From: Sphaerothrix gracilis
GTDB lineage: Bacteria; Cyanobacteriota; Cyanobacteriia; Phormidesmidales; Phormidesmidaceae
NCBI RefSeq assembly: GCF_030405905.1
Contig: NZ_JASATW010000004.1
Location: forward strand, 1-64,000
DNA length: 64,000 nt
Reading direction: 5' to 3'
Both the position numbers and the translations under genes were made by a program. Below are positions 52,554 through 61,046 of this stretch, piece after piece (the first letter of the stretch is position 1; every line of letters starts with the position of its first letter). Below the pieces are notes generated by a model. That model worked only from the letters and a program-made list of their open reading frames with translations. It was not told where the DNA came from and did no database searches.

Positions 52554-52570
52554 AGTCCGTTAGCCAAAAA

Positions 52571-54106
52571 CTAAGACAAAAACTGGCGGAGCTGGCTTAA
52601 ATCCAGCAGCTCAAATTTTTGAAAGAAATCTAAAAGCCGCGCTGCTATCAAAGCCACGCCTTCTTCGACATTAGATTCCACATTCAGCGGCAATACCGGG
52701 TCGTGGAGGGAAAGCCGCAGCAGAAACCAGCCGTCCTCAGCCGCAGACTGACAGGAAATGCGAATGCCTTCGTAATTGTTGGGCACCACTTGCCAGTCAG
52801 GTTGCTTAGCCGCATAGGCTTCTAGCTGCTCAATCACTTGCTGACCGTAAGTTTTGAAGTCCTCAGCCGCCATCTTCAGCCGAAATTCTTCGCTTTCGGC
52901 AGGCTCCTGCAGCTTGGCAATCAGGTCAGTCAGCGACTTGCCCGCTAGCTGCGCCTTCGCCAGTTCTGCCAGCAGCTTGCTCACCAAATAAGCGCCGTCA
53001 TCGAGAAAATAGTTCTCCTTCATCGCCCCGTGACCCGAAGTTTCGATCGCCAGCCAGGATTCCTGCCCCGTCTGGTTCAGCCGCACTGACTCGTTGATCA
53101 CGTTTTTATAGCCCCGCTTGAAGCGGTGATGGACGCCCCCTAGCTCAGCCTCGATAAACTGGGTGAGGCCGTCAGCGGTAATCGAATCGGTGACGATGGT
53201 AGAGCCGGGATGCTCCTGCAAAACTACGGCTGAAATTAGGGCAATCAGGCGGTTGCGATTGAGTTCTCGGCCTGAGGCGTCTACAGCCGCGCCGCGATCG
53301 ACATCGGTGTCAAAAATAATGCCGAAATCCGCCTGATTATCTGTCACGGCCTGACAGATGGCCGCCATAGCCGCCTTGTCTTCGGGATTGGGGACGTGGT
53401 TGGGGAAGGTGCCATCCGGCTCTAAAAACTGGCTGCCGGTGGTATCGGCTCCCAACGGTACTAAAACCTGGCTGGCATAGAAGCCGCCCGCGCCGTTGCC
53501 CGCGTCTAGGACAATTTTGAGTCCCTGTAGCGGCTGCTCAAAATTGTCGGGATGGTTCACCGTTTGGCGAATTTTAGTAACGAGCTGATCGGCATAGACG
53601 GAGATAAAGTCACGCGGCTCGATGGGGCCTTTGGCCGAGGCTGTGACCGGCTCGCCCTGCTCCGCCAGCGCCAAGATCTCGCTGATGTCGGGCTTGCCTA
53701 AGCCTCCCTGAGCGGTGAAAAACTTCAGTCCGTTGCGGTTGAATGGCAGGTGGCTAGCGGTGAGCATAATCGCCCCGTCGCAGTCAAAGCCGGAGGTGAC
53801 GGTGCTCATGAACATGGCGGGCGTCGAGGCCAGGCCAAAGTCATAGACCTGACTCCCCGCGATCGCCATGCCGTCCATCACCGCCTGCATCAGGGCTGGC
53901 CCCGACAGGCGACTGTCTCGCCCCACCGAGATGGTCAGCTCTGAAGCCGCTTTGTCCAGCTTTGACGATAACCAGGCGACAAAAGCCTGACCGAGCTGCT
54001 GGGCGATCGCGGGGGTGAGGTTAACCGCTTCGTCCGCTACGCCCTCCAGCGCCACGCCGCGAATATCAGATCCGTTTTGCAGCTTCTTCCAGTCAAAGCT
54101 TTGCAT
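52571..54106 (-). CDS. Phosphomannomutase/phosphoglucomutase
   Basis: 511 residues. The active serine loop is MLTASHLPFNRNG (Ser in TASH), the metal loop is FDTDVDRGA, and the sugar loop ETSGHGAMKENYFLDDGAYL gives Glu and Ser ligands. A fourth domain with RISCQSAAEDGWFLLR binds phosphate. The enzyme interconverts hexose 6-phosphate and 1-phosphate for cell-wall or exopolysaccharide precursors. It is longer than classical ManB, as often in cyanobacteria. ATG 54106 follows GGGAG (minus strand). Confidence 0.92.
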   Translation of the reverse strand: MQSFDWKKLQNGSDIRGVALEGVADEAVNLTPAIAQQLGQAFVAWLSSKLDKAASELTISVGRDSRLSGPALMQAVMDGMAIAGSQVYDFGLASTPAMFMSTVTSGFDCDGAIMLTASHLPFNRNGLKFFTAQGGLGKPDISEILALAEQGEPVTASAKGPIEPRDFISVYADQLVTKIRQTVNHPDNFEQPLQGLKIVLDAGNGAGGFYASQVLVPLGADTTGSQFLEPDGTFPNHVPNPEDKAAMAAICQAVTDNQADFGIIFDTDVDRGAAVDASGRELNRNRLIALISAVVLQEHPGSTIVTDSITADGLTQFIEAELGGVHHRFKRGYKNVINESVRLNQTGQESWLAIETSGHGAMKENYFLDDGAYLVSKLLAELAKAQLAGKSLTDLIAKLQEPAESEEFRLKMAAEDFKTYGQQVIEQLEAYAAKQPDWQVVPNNYEGIRISCQSAAEDGWFLLRLSLHDPVLPLNVESNVEEGVALIAARLLDFFQKFELLDLSQLRQFLS

Positions 54107-54327
54107 ATCAGCTCCCTTGCCTCTGCTGAAGGATGGTCCCTACTCCGGTTTATCATAAGCCCCGCCGCCCTCGCCCCGGCAGTAATTAAGGCTACCAAGC
54201 CCCAAATCTGTGGGGCCGATGCCAGGTGGGAGCAACCGTCCCCTAGGCGCGGGGTTTCTACACTCGTTGTTTAAAAGAATAACCCCCATAATAAAAATGA
54301 AAGAAATATGAAACACAGGTACCCCTG

Positions 54328-54615
54328 ATGCAAAATTTGGTTGAGGCTTTTTATAAGTGGTATCGCAACACCCTGCGCAATACCCGCTATCGCTGGCTGA
54401 TTGTCTTCGGCACGCTGCTCTATCTGATCAGCCCCATTGATATCTCACCCGACTTCATTCCGGTGATTGGCTGGATCGACGACGGCATTTTGATTACGCT
54501 GCTGGTGTCTGAGGTGTCTCAGATAGCGATGGAGTTTCTCAATCAGCGTAACCAGCGAGTCTCCAACCAGACGAGCAGTCAGTTTGAAAAGCCTGTGATC
54601 GAGGTGGTGGATTAG
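54328..54615 (+). CDS. YkvA family (DUF1232) membrane protein
   Basis: 95 residues. The block RWLIVFGTLLYLISPIDISPDFIPVIGWIDDGIL (stated here by position, residues about 23-56) is the DUF1232 hallmark, a short hydrophobic region with SPIDLxPD. Function unknown. ATG at 54328 has CAGGTACC upstream. It is a single gene with an intrinsic terminator downstream. Confidence 0.85.
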   Translation: MQNLVEAFYKWYRNTLRNTRYRWLIVFGTLLYLISPIDISPDFIPVIGWIDDGILITLLVSEVSQIAMEFLNQRNQRVSNQTSSQFEKPVIEVVD

Positions 54616-54655
54616 CCAGAAATTAGGAGCATGACACCTCAATTAGACAAGCTGA

Positions 54656-54686
54656 GCGATCGCTTTTTACAGGCGATCGCTTTTTT
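54656..54686 (+). terminator. Intrinsic terminator after the YkvA-like gene
   Basis: GCGATCGC (54656-54663) and GCGATCGC (54673-54680) can pair with each other. A run of six T follows (54681-54686). HIP1 octamers form the stem. Confidence 0.6.
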
Positions 54687-54798
54687 CTATGTCCGAAAAC
54701 TTCCGCAGATCCGCTGTAGACAATTGCATACCTCTCTGGCCGCCAGCAGTACAACTCGGCAGAGGCTTAAAGCCTAACAGCGTTTCAACGGTGTGATT

Positions 54799-54960
54799 AT
54801 GACACTCACTCGGACTCCTATTCGCCTAAGTCGCCTTCTCTGGGCCATCCTGATTACCTTCGTCATTGCCGATACATACCCCCACCCAAAGCTTTCCAGC
54901 GGCGCGATTGAGTCGGCTGTAGGCGCTTTACAAACGGCTCTGCATCAGGATTCTGATTGA
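54799..54960 (+). CDS. Possible small membrane protein
   Basis: A 53-residue frame with one hydrophobic segment (RLLWAILITFVIADTYPHPK) and a soluble tail. It overlaps the end of the minus-strand binding-protein gene by 16 bp. No strong Shine-Dalgarno sequence. It could be a real short protein or chance. Confidence 0.3.
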   Translation: MTLTRTPIRLSRLLWAILITFVIADTYPHPKLSSGAIESAVGALQTALHQDSD

Positions 54961-56792
54961 GTCTCGGAGGTTTCGGTTTCTGCCGGTGTGGCTGGCGGCT
55001 GCGAGCGTCGCCAGCGGGCAATATCCCAGGTGCTGGTGTCCCAAGGGGTAGGGCTAAGTCCGGTGAGGGTCTGGCTGACACCATTGGCGATCGCCCGCCG
55101 CACCACCGGAATCACGGCTACGTCCTGAGCCAGTAGCTCATCCATTTGCCGAAATAGGTCTGCCCGCTTCTGCGGATCGAGTTCCTGGCTGGCCGCTTCC
55201 CAGAGGGCGTCATATTCGGGGTTGCAGTAGCGGGCGTTGTTAGGTTCCTGCCAGTTATTTTCCTGGGTGGCGATCGCGTCGCAAGTCCACCAGCCCATGT
55301 AAATTCCCGGATCGGGGCTATCGTTGCCGATGTTGTAGGCTTGCAAATCAGCGTAGAAATGGTTAATGCTGTCGGTCTGGGCCGGATCGGCAGAGAAGAA
55401 GTCGTCCACCCGGACTCGCTTGATATCGACGCCGATGCCAATGGCTTCTAGGTTGGCTTTGACAATCGCCTGAGTTTTCTGGCGGACTGGATTCACCGAT
55501 GTTTGAAACACCACGTTCATTTCAACCCCGTCTTTGTCGCGGGTGCCGTTGTCGTTGGTGTCTGTCCAGCCCGCCTCTTCAAGCAGGGCCGCCGCCCGGT
55601 TGAGATTGTAGGTGGCGTTAATTTGCTCAGACACGTAGGGATCGGGGGCTACGAGTAGCTGTGTGGTCGGCTGTCCGGTTTTGCCGTAGAGTTCCTCGGC
55701 AATCATCTGGCGATCGATGGCATAGTTGATCGCCTGTCTCACCTGGCGATCGCTAAGGAAAGGGTGGGGATTCTCAACGCTCGATCGCTCGCCGCTGCTG
55801 GTTTCCTGGTTGGGGTCAGTCAGGTTGAGCATGATGCGCTCCACCGAGGAGCCAAAGGTGGTCAGCACCTCACCGCTGCCCTCAGCTTCTAGCTCCGTCA
55901 GGGTCTCCGCTTCCACCTGCAGATTATGGGCAAAGTCGGCCTCCCCTGTTTTCAATACCGCCCGCGCCGCCGCATAGGGAGCGATGCCGCCAAAAATATC
56001 CACCGTCTCAAAGTAGGGCTGCTCTCCCCAATACTGAGGATTGCGCTTGAAGACCAAATGCCCCGCTTCAAAAGATTCAACCTGGTAGGGGCCAGTGCCC
56101 ACAGGCTCAAAGTTGGCGGGCGCTTCCCTGGCATTCAAACCGTTATAGTCCGCAAAGACGTGCTGGGGCAAAATCACGCCGTTCTGCCCGGTAAACGGAA
56201 TTGACCAGGCAGGGGTAGGCTGAGCAAAGGTAATTTTGACGGTGTGATCGTCGATCGCTTCTACCGCCTCCACCCCTTCATAGTACTGGGCCGTGGCCGC
56301 CGCCACTTCTGGATTTTTAATCAGCTCATAGGTAAACGCCACGTCTGCTGCCGTCAGCGGTTCGCCGTCCGCCCAGTTGACATCCTGCCGCAGCTTCCAG
56401 GTGACGGAGCGGCCATCTTCAGCCACGCCGCCGTTTTCCAGGCTAGGTACTTCAGCCGCCAAAATCGGTGTGAGCTGTCCGGCTGCGTCATAGCTGGCCA
56501 GCGGCTCGTAGACAATTCGCGCTACCTCAAAGTCCTGAAACCCTGTCGCCAAATGAGGATTCAGCGAGGCGGGAATGCGGGTATACAGCAGCCGCAGCGT
56601 CTTGCTATTGGCAGTATCGCTCACCGGTACTGCCGGGGTGGAAGCGGTGGGGGTTGATTCTGTCGCTGTCTGGGTGCTACAGCTTGTCACCAGTAGGCCA
56701 GCGGCGATCGCCCCCCATAGCCGTCTGCCAAATGCCTTGTTATTCCGTCGTTGCAAGCTTTTTTGTCTATCCCACATATCCATGACTGACAC
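54945..56792 (-). CDS. Peptide/nickel-type ABC transporter substrate-binding lipoprotein (SBP family 5)
   Basis: 615 residues. A lipoprotein signal ends at the lipobox LVTSC with Cys38. The SBP_bac_5 pattern follows: LYTRIPASLNPHLATGFQDF, YEPLASYDAAGQLTPILAAEVPS, TVTWKLR-type VTWKLRQDVNWADGEPL, and AINYAIDRQMIAEELYG. Proteins of this family deliver oligopeptides or related solutes to inner-membrane permeases. No permease or ATPase gene is adjacent. Possible alternative starts are Met4 and Met6. It runs in the same direction as the UPF0182 gene upstream, but a 180-bp gap with a plus-strand terminator lies between them. Confidence 0.92.
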   Translation of the reverse strand: MSVMDMWDRQKSLQRRNNKAFGRRLWGAIAAGLLVTSCSTQTATESTPTASTPAVPVSDTANSKTLRLLYTRIPASLNPHLATGFQDFEVARIVYEPLASYDAAGQLTPILAAEVPSLENGGVAEDGRSVTWKLRQDVNWADGEPLTAADVAFTYELIKNPEVAAATAQYYEGVEAVEAIDDHTVKITFAQPTPAWSIPFTGQNGVILPQHVFADYNGLNAREAPANFEPVGTGPYQVESFEAGHLVFKRNPQYWGEQPYFETVDIFGGIAPYAAARAVLKTGEADFAHNLQVEAETLTELEAEGSGEVLTTFGSSVERIMLNLTDPNQETSSGERSSVENPHPFLSDRQVRQAINYAIDRQMIAEELYGKTGQPTTQLLVAPDPYVSEQINATYNLNRAAALLEEAGWTDTNDNGTRDKDGVEMNVVFQTSVNPVRQKTQAIVKANLEAIGIGVDIKRVRVDDFFSADPAQTDSINHFYADLQAYNIGNDSPDPGIYMGWWTCDAIATQENNWQEPNNARYCNPEYDALWEAASQELDPQKRADLFRQMDELLAQDVAVIPVVRRAIANGVSQTLTGLSPTPWDTSTWDIARWRRSQPPATPAETETSETQSES

Positions 56793-56932
56793 CCATTCTG
56801 TAGCGCCGTTACTACGTTAGCTTGTTTAGAAGTCGACTGGGCAAACAGCATGTTCCCAGAAAAAACCGAGATTTCTTCCGGATTCGGTACCTATTGGGCG
56901 CAATAAAGAAGTGGTAGATGCACCCTGAGATG

Positions 56933-56962
56933 AATCCCCGGCACTGGCTGGGGATTTTTTTT
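56933..56962 (+). terminator. Plus-strand intrinsic terminator between two minus-strand genes
   Basis: AATCCCC (56933-56939) pairs with GGGGATT (56950-56956), followed by a run of T to 56962. It is oriented for plus-strand transcription, yet both flanking genes are on the minus strand. Confidence 0.65.
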
Positions 56963-56972
56963 GGCCACATTT

Positions 56973-59900
56973 CTAGCTGGCCGCATCAAGCGGCACCGAT
57001 TCAGTATCAGGACTATCAGACTCACCGGGCACAGTTGGCTCCAGCGGCGCTAGCTCATCGAGGGCCGGGCTTTCTCCCAGTTCGCGTAAAATTGGCGGAG
57101 CGCTGGGCTGTCCGGCATTGGCTCCAAACACCGCGCCCAACGATTCTTCTAAAGTTTCGGCCATCGCAATCCGGTTCTGATAGACCACAATGACGCGGGC
57201 TAGGGTTGGCAGGCGGTTCTGTTCTGCCTCCAGGTACAGTGGCTCGACATACAGCAGCGACTGCTCAATGGGAATCACCAGCAGATTCCCCTGATTGGCC
57301 CGCGACCCCTGGGTATTCCAGAGGGAGATGCGCTGGGAGATTTCTGGGTCTTGGTTAATGCGGGCCTCAATCTGCTCAGGCCCAAAGACCAGCTCCTGTT
57401 TGGGGAAGCGGTAGAGCAGCATGCGCCCGTAGCGATCGCCGTCTGAGCTCGCCGCTAGCCAGGCCACTAGGTTGTTGCGTTGGGCCGGGGTAAAGGGGCG
57501 CAGCAGAATGAACTCTACCGTCTCCTGAGCCGGTAGCCGCATAATCAGATAGTAAGGATCTACGGTTTGTGGTTCGTTGGCGTAGATTTCGTTGGGAGCA
57601 CGCCACTGATCTTCACGGTTGTAGAACACCTGCGGATCGGTCATGTGGTAGGTCATGAGCTGATCCGACTGCACCTGGTAAAAATCTTGGGGATAGCGAA
57701 TATGCTGCCGTAGGGCAGGGGGCATATCGTCTAAAGCCTGAAACATATCGGGGAAAATTTTGTTCCAGGTTTGAATAATCGGATCGCGGGCATCGGCTAC
57801 ATAGAAATTGACCGAGCCGTGATAGGCATCGATGACGACTTTGACTGAGTTGCGGATATAGTCAAAGTCGTAGCTGCCGGGGTCAGAGTAGGGATAGCGA
57901 TCGCTGGTGGTGTAGGCATCAATCACCCAGTAGAGATAGTTGGGATCGCTGGAGACATTGTCAGCCTGGGGCACTTTTTCCAAGTCCGTCTGCTCCACGT
58001 CAGCAATTACCAGATAGGGGTCGGTGTCATAGCGCAAGAAGGGCGCAATGGTCCTGACGCGCTCATTGATGTTGCGGCGAAAGAGCAGCTGTGTTTCTGG
58101 GGTGAAGTTAGCCGTAAACAGCATTTGCCAATCGCTGAGATGCTTGGCAAACAGGAGGCGTCGCCAGCGATCGCCTAAATTGATCCCGGCCCGACCGTCA
58201 TAGGTGTTATAAACATTGTCGCTGCCGCTGGGATAGTCCAGCTCCTCCACGCGGGTGCGGGTCATAACGTAGTTGTCAGTCAGTTCGCCAAAATACAGGC
58301 GCGGTTCCCCTACCGGAATGCTGCGGCGGATGACTTCGCTGCTGGGCACATGGGCAATGTCTTTGATGAAGTAGTCGGGCAGGCCGCTGGGGGCGGCGGT
58401 ATTGACCGGACTCATGGTGAAGCCGTAGCCGTGGGTGTAGATCAAATGCTGGTTGACCCAGGTTTGGGCTTCAGCGGGAACCTGCTCATAGTTGAGTTCC
58501 CTGGCCGAAATCAGCACCTGACGCAGATCGGTAGTGCCGTCGTCTTGAATCAGGGCATAGCGATCGACATCGGCATCTAAAAACTCGTAGTAGAGACGAA
58601 TCTGCTGCAGTTGGCGGTTGGTTTCCAGCAGCGGGCGAGTGTCCCAAACGCGAATATTATTGATGGTCTGACTATTTTGCTGCAGGTCGGCTAGCGTCAG
58701 AGCATAGTCGGGATTAAACGGCTCTACCTGGATAGTGTCTAAGTCAAAAGCTGAGCGGGTTAGCGCGATCGATCGCTCAATGTAAGGCCGCTCCCGCACC
58801 AGCTCGTTGGGCTGCACCACCAAGCGCTGCACCACCATTGGCGCCACCATGCCTCCCAGCACCACCAGCAGCCCGTAGAAGCCCAGTCCCCAAAACAGCA
58901 GCCGCAGCGTAGGCGGACGCTTGGAGAGCTTGGGTAAGGTTGCCTGAGAGCGGTGTCCTAAATCCCCCAGCCACTTCACTAAGCTATTGGCCCGCACCGA
59001 CCAGAACGCTGTGCGCCACAGCATCACCCAGGCCAGACAAAAGGCGACGAGACTCAGGCCGGTGTTGACGGGCAGGTTGACGTGAACATCGGTGTAGCCA
59101 GCCCCGTAAATGATGCCCTGATCTGAGTAGAGGAGCTGATAGCGGCTGAGCCAGTGCCCAAAGCTGGTGGCTAAAAGGAGACTCCCGGCTAGGCCGTAGA
59201 GATGGCGCTGCTGGACGGGTAAAAACCGATAAAATCGCCCTTGGCTGAGACTTTCACCGGAGAGCAGATAGATCAGCGTGACTGAAATTAAAGCAAAAAA
59301 CAAAACGCCAGCCAGCCAAAACTCTAGCAGCTCGGCTACAGGCAGGCGAAAAATATAAAAGCCAATATCGCGGCCAAACAGCGGCTCGCTTTGTCCAAAG
59401 GCTGTCGGCTGCAGGGCAGGCAGCACCTTCAGCCACTGGCCTGATAAGACCAAAGCAAACCCTAGGCTCATCAAAACGGCGGCGATCGCGCTTAGAACCT
59501 GCGGCAAAATCACAAAGCCCACCGCCACCAGAGCGATCAGGATTGCCTGCCAAGGTGCGGCTATTAGCTGATTTCCGAGGGTCTGCACTGCTTCCGGTTT
59601 AATCCACAGGGGGACAGGCAGGCTGCGGTTATAGACCGTGTTGCTCGGCTGCCAGTAGCTCGTCACAACCTGAGCATGGTAGAGAAGCTGCACTGCCATC
59701 AGCAAGCCCAGTCCAAAAGTAATCAGCAGCAGCCAGCGCAGCCCAATTCCCTGACGGGAGCGGCGATCGCCTTCAACTTTGACATAGGCCCAACGCTGAG
59801 TCAGCCACAGGTTGCCGCCCAATATGCCCAGGCTGCTGAGGAAAAAGAAGAGTCCCAGACTAACCTGAGTTCTCAGCCGCAGCCAAAACACAGAGAGATA

Positions 59901-60035
59901 GTCAACTTCTTGAAACCACAGCCCCTCAGCCCCGAAAAAGGTGGCGATATCGAAGACTAGCAGCGTTGCCACAATCAGCGTGGCCCATTTGAGATAAGAC
60001 GCCTGACGCTTAGGCAATTTGCGATCGCGCACCAT
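56973..60035 (-). CDS. UPF0182 family membrane protein
   Basis: 1020 residues, the normal size for this family (COG1615). The first 330 residues hold about seven membrane helices (YLKWATLIVATLLVFDIATFF, LGLFFFLSSLGILGGNLW and others). The remaining 690 residues are a large soluble domain, with conserved patterns such as PQVLISARELNYE-like LRQVLISARELNYEQ, LIYTHGYGFTMSPVN and DPYYLIMRLPAQE. The C-terminus is an acidic/proline tail (EPTVPGESDSPDTES). Function is unknown. It stands alone on the minus strand. Confidence 0.92.
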   Translation of the reverse strand: MVRDRKLPKRQASYLKWATLIVATLLVFDIATFFGAEGLWFQEVDYLSVFWLRLRTQVSLGLFFFLSSLGILGGNLWLTQRWAYVKVEGDRRSRQGIGLRWLLLITFGLGLLMAVQLLYHAQVVTSYWQPSNTVYNRSLPVPLWIKPEAVQTLGNQLIAAPWQAILIALVAVGFVILPQVLSAIAAVLMSLGFALVLSGQWLKVLPALQPTAFGQSEPLFGRDIGFYIFRLPVAELLEFWLAGVLFFALISVTLIYLLSGESLSQGRFYRFLPVQQRHLYGLAGSLLLATSFGHWLSRYQLLYSDQGIIYGAGYTDVHVNLPVNTGLSLVAFCLAWVMLWRTAFWSVRANSLVKWLGDLGHRSQATLPKLSKRPPTLRLLFWGLGFYGLLVVLGGMVAPMVVQRLVVQPNELVRERPYIERSIALTRSAFDLDTIQVEPFNPDYALTLADLQQNSQTINNIRVWDTRPLLETNRQLQQIRLYYEFLDADVDRYALIQDDGTTDLRQVLISARELNYEQVPAEAQTWVNQHLIYTHGYGFTMSPVNTAAPSGLPDYFIKDIAHVPSSEVIRRSIPVGEPRLYFGELTDNYVMTRTRVEELDYPSGSDNVYNTYDGRAGINLGDRWRRLLFAKHLSDWQMLFTANFTPETQLLFRRNINERVRTIAPFLRYDTDPYLVIADVEQTDLEKVPQADNVSSDPNYLYWVIDAYTTSDRYPYSDPGSYDFDYIRNSVKVVIDAYHGSVNFYVADARDPIIQTWNKIFPDMFQALDDMPPALRQHIRYPQDFYQVQSDQLMTYHMTDPQVFYNREDQWRAPNEIYANEPQTVDPYYLIMRLPAQETVEFILLRPFTPAQRNNLVAWLAASSDGDRYGRMLLYRFPKQELVFGPEQIEARINQDPEISQRISLWNTQGSRANQGNLLVIPIEQSLLYVEPLYLEAEQNRLPTLARVIVVYQNRIAMAETLEESLGAVFGANAGQPSAPPILRELGESPALDELAPLEPTVPGESDSPDTESVPLDAAS

Positions 60036-60106
60036 AGGGACTTCACAGCAAAGGGAATGCCTGTATTCTATCGAGCCATCCAGCGCTCAAGAGCGTGTTT
60101 GCTCTC

Positions 60107-60931
60107 TTATTCGGCGGGTGGGGTGCAGGCTGCCGCGTCGTACTGCACCTGGACTTCTAGAGAATAGGCTTTGACTGCGTCTCCGGTTGGAAACGATCGC
60201 TCTTTGGCTTCTGCTAAAGCTTTTTGATTGAGAATGTCATAGCCCGTACTTTTGAGCAGAGTCGGTTCCTCTGCCAGTTCCCCAGTCGGCTTAATCACGA
60301 CGCCAACTGAAGCCAGGACAGGTTCTGGGGTCAGGCAAGTTTCTAGCGCGTAGGGAAAGATCAGCGGTTCAGAGAGGCGATCGGGCCAGGGTTGAATAGC
60401 ACTATACCGACTGATGAGATCTTCTATCCAAATTGACAGGACATTGACTGCTTCTGAATCTGTTGTTACCGCCTCGCTGTAGTTGTAGAAATCTGCGTCC
60501 TGAAGCTTGTCTTCTAGAGACAAGTCTGCCGTCGTTGCGGCGCTATCGTCAGGGTTGGATGTGTCAGTGGTGGCGTCAGTGTTGTCCGTCGTCTCTTGGG
60601 TAACTTCGGGGACTTCAGGTTCTACTCGAGGGGGAACCGGGGGCTCAGTTGGTTTTGGCGCAGTGGCAGCAGGTGGCGGCGGTGGAGCCGGTTTGGCCGC
60701 GGGCGGCGGTGGCGGCGCCGGCTGGGGAGAGGGCGCAGGGGAGTCTGCAAGGGAACTGGCCGCAGGCAGCCGGGTCACGCTGATGGTTTCTGGATCGGGT
60801 TCAGGAACTGGAATCTCAGCTTTTTCAGCCGGCATAGGCAGCGCTAGCAGCAGGCCATGCAGCCCCAGCGAAAGCAATAACATGGGGCGCAGAAACAAAG
60901 ATAGAGACTGCCAGCGACGCTGTTTTGCCAA
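60107..60931 (-). CDS. TonB-like protein
   Basis: 274 residues. A single N-terminal membrane helix (PMLLLSLGLHGLLLALPMP) is followed by a proline-rich stretch (APPPPPAAKPAPPPPPAATAP) as in TonB proteins that span the periplasm. The C-terminal 70 residues (GVVIKPTGELAEEPTLLKS, ILNQKALAEAKERSFP) resemble the TonB C-terminal fold. TonB passes energy from ExbBD to outer-membrane receptors. No exbB, exbD or receptor gene is near, and the match is partial, so it may be a TonB-related protein of other function. Confidence 0.6.
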   Translation of the reverse strand: MAKQRRWQSLSLFLRPMLLLSLGLHGLLLALPMPAEKAEIPVPEPDPETISVTRLPAASSLADSPAPSPQPAPPPPPAAKPAPPPPPAATAPKPTEPPVPPRVEPEVPEVTQETTDNTDATTDTSNPDDSAATTADLSLEDKLQDADFYNYSEAVTTDSEAVNVLSIWIEDLISRYSAIQPWPDRLSEPLIFPYALETCLTPEPVLASVGVVIKPTGELAEEPTLLKSTGYDILNQKALAEAKERSFPTGDAVKAYSLEVQVQYDAAACTPPAE

Positions 60932-61046
60932 AGCAAGGGTTAGAAATACAAGAAAAGAATGGGTCTGAGTTTTCCTAAAGTCAATTTTAGATGGCCCGGT
61001 TTAGGGGTAGCTTAGGCAATAGACACTTTAGCGGCTGGCTGCGGCA

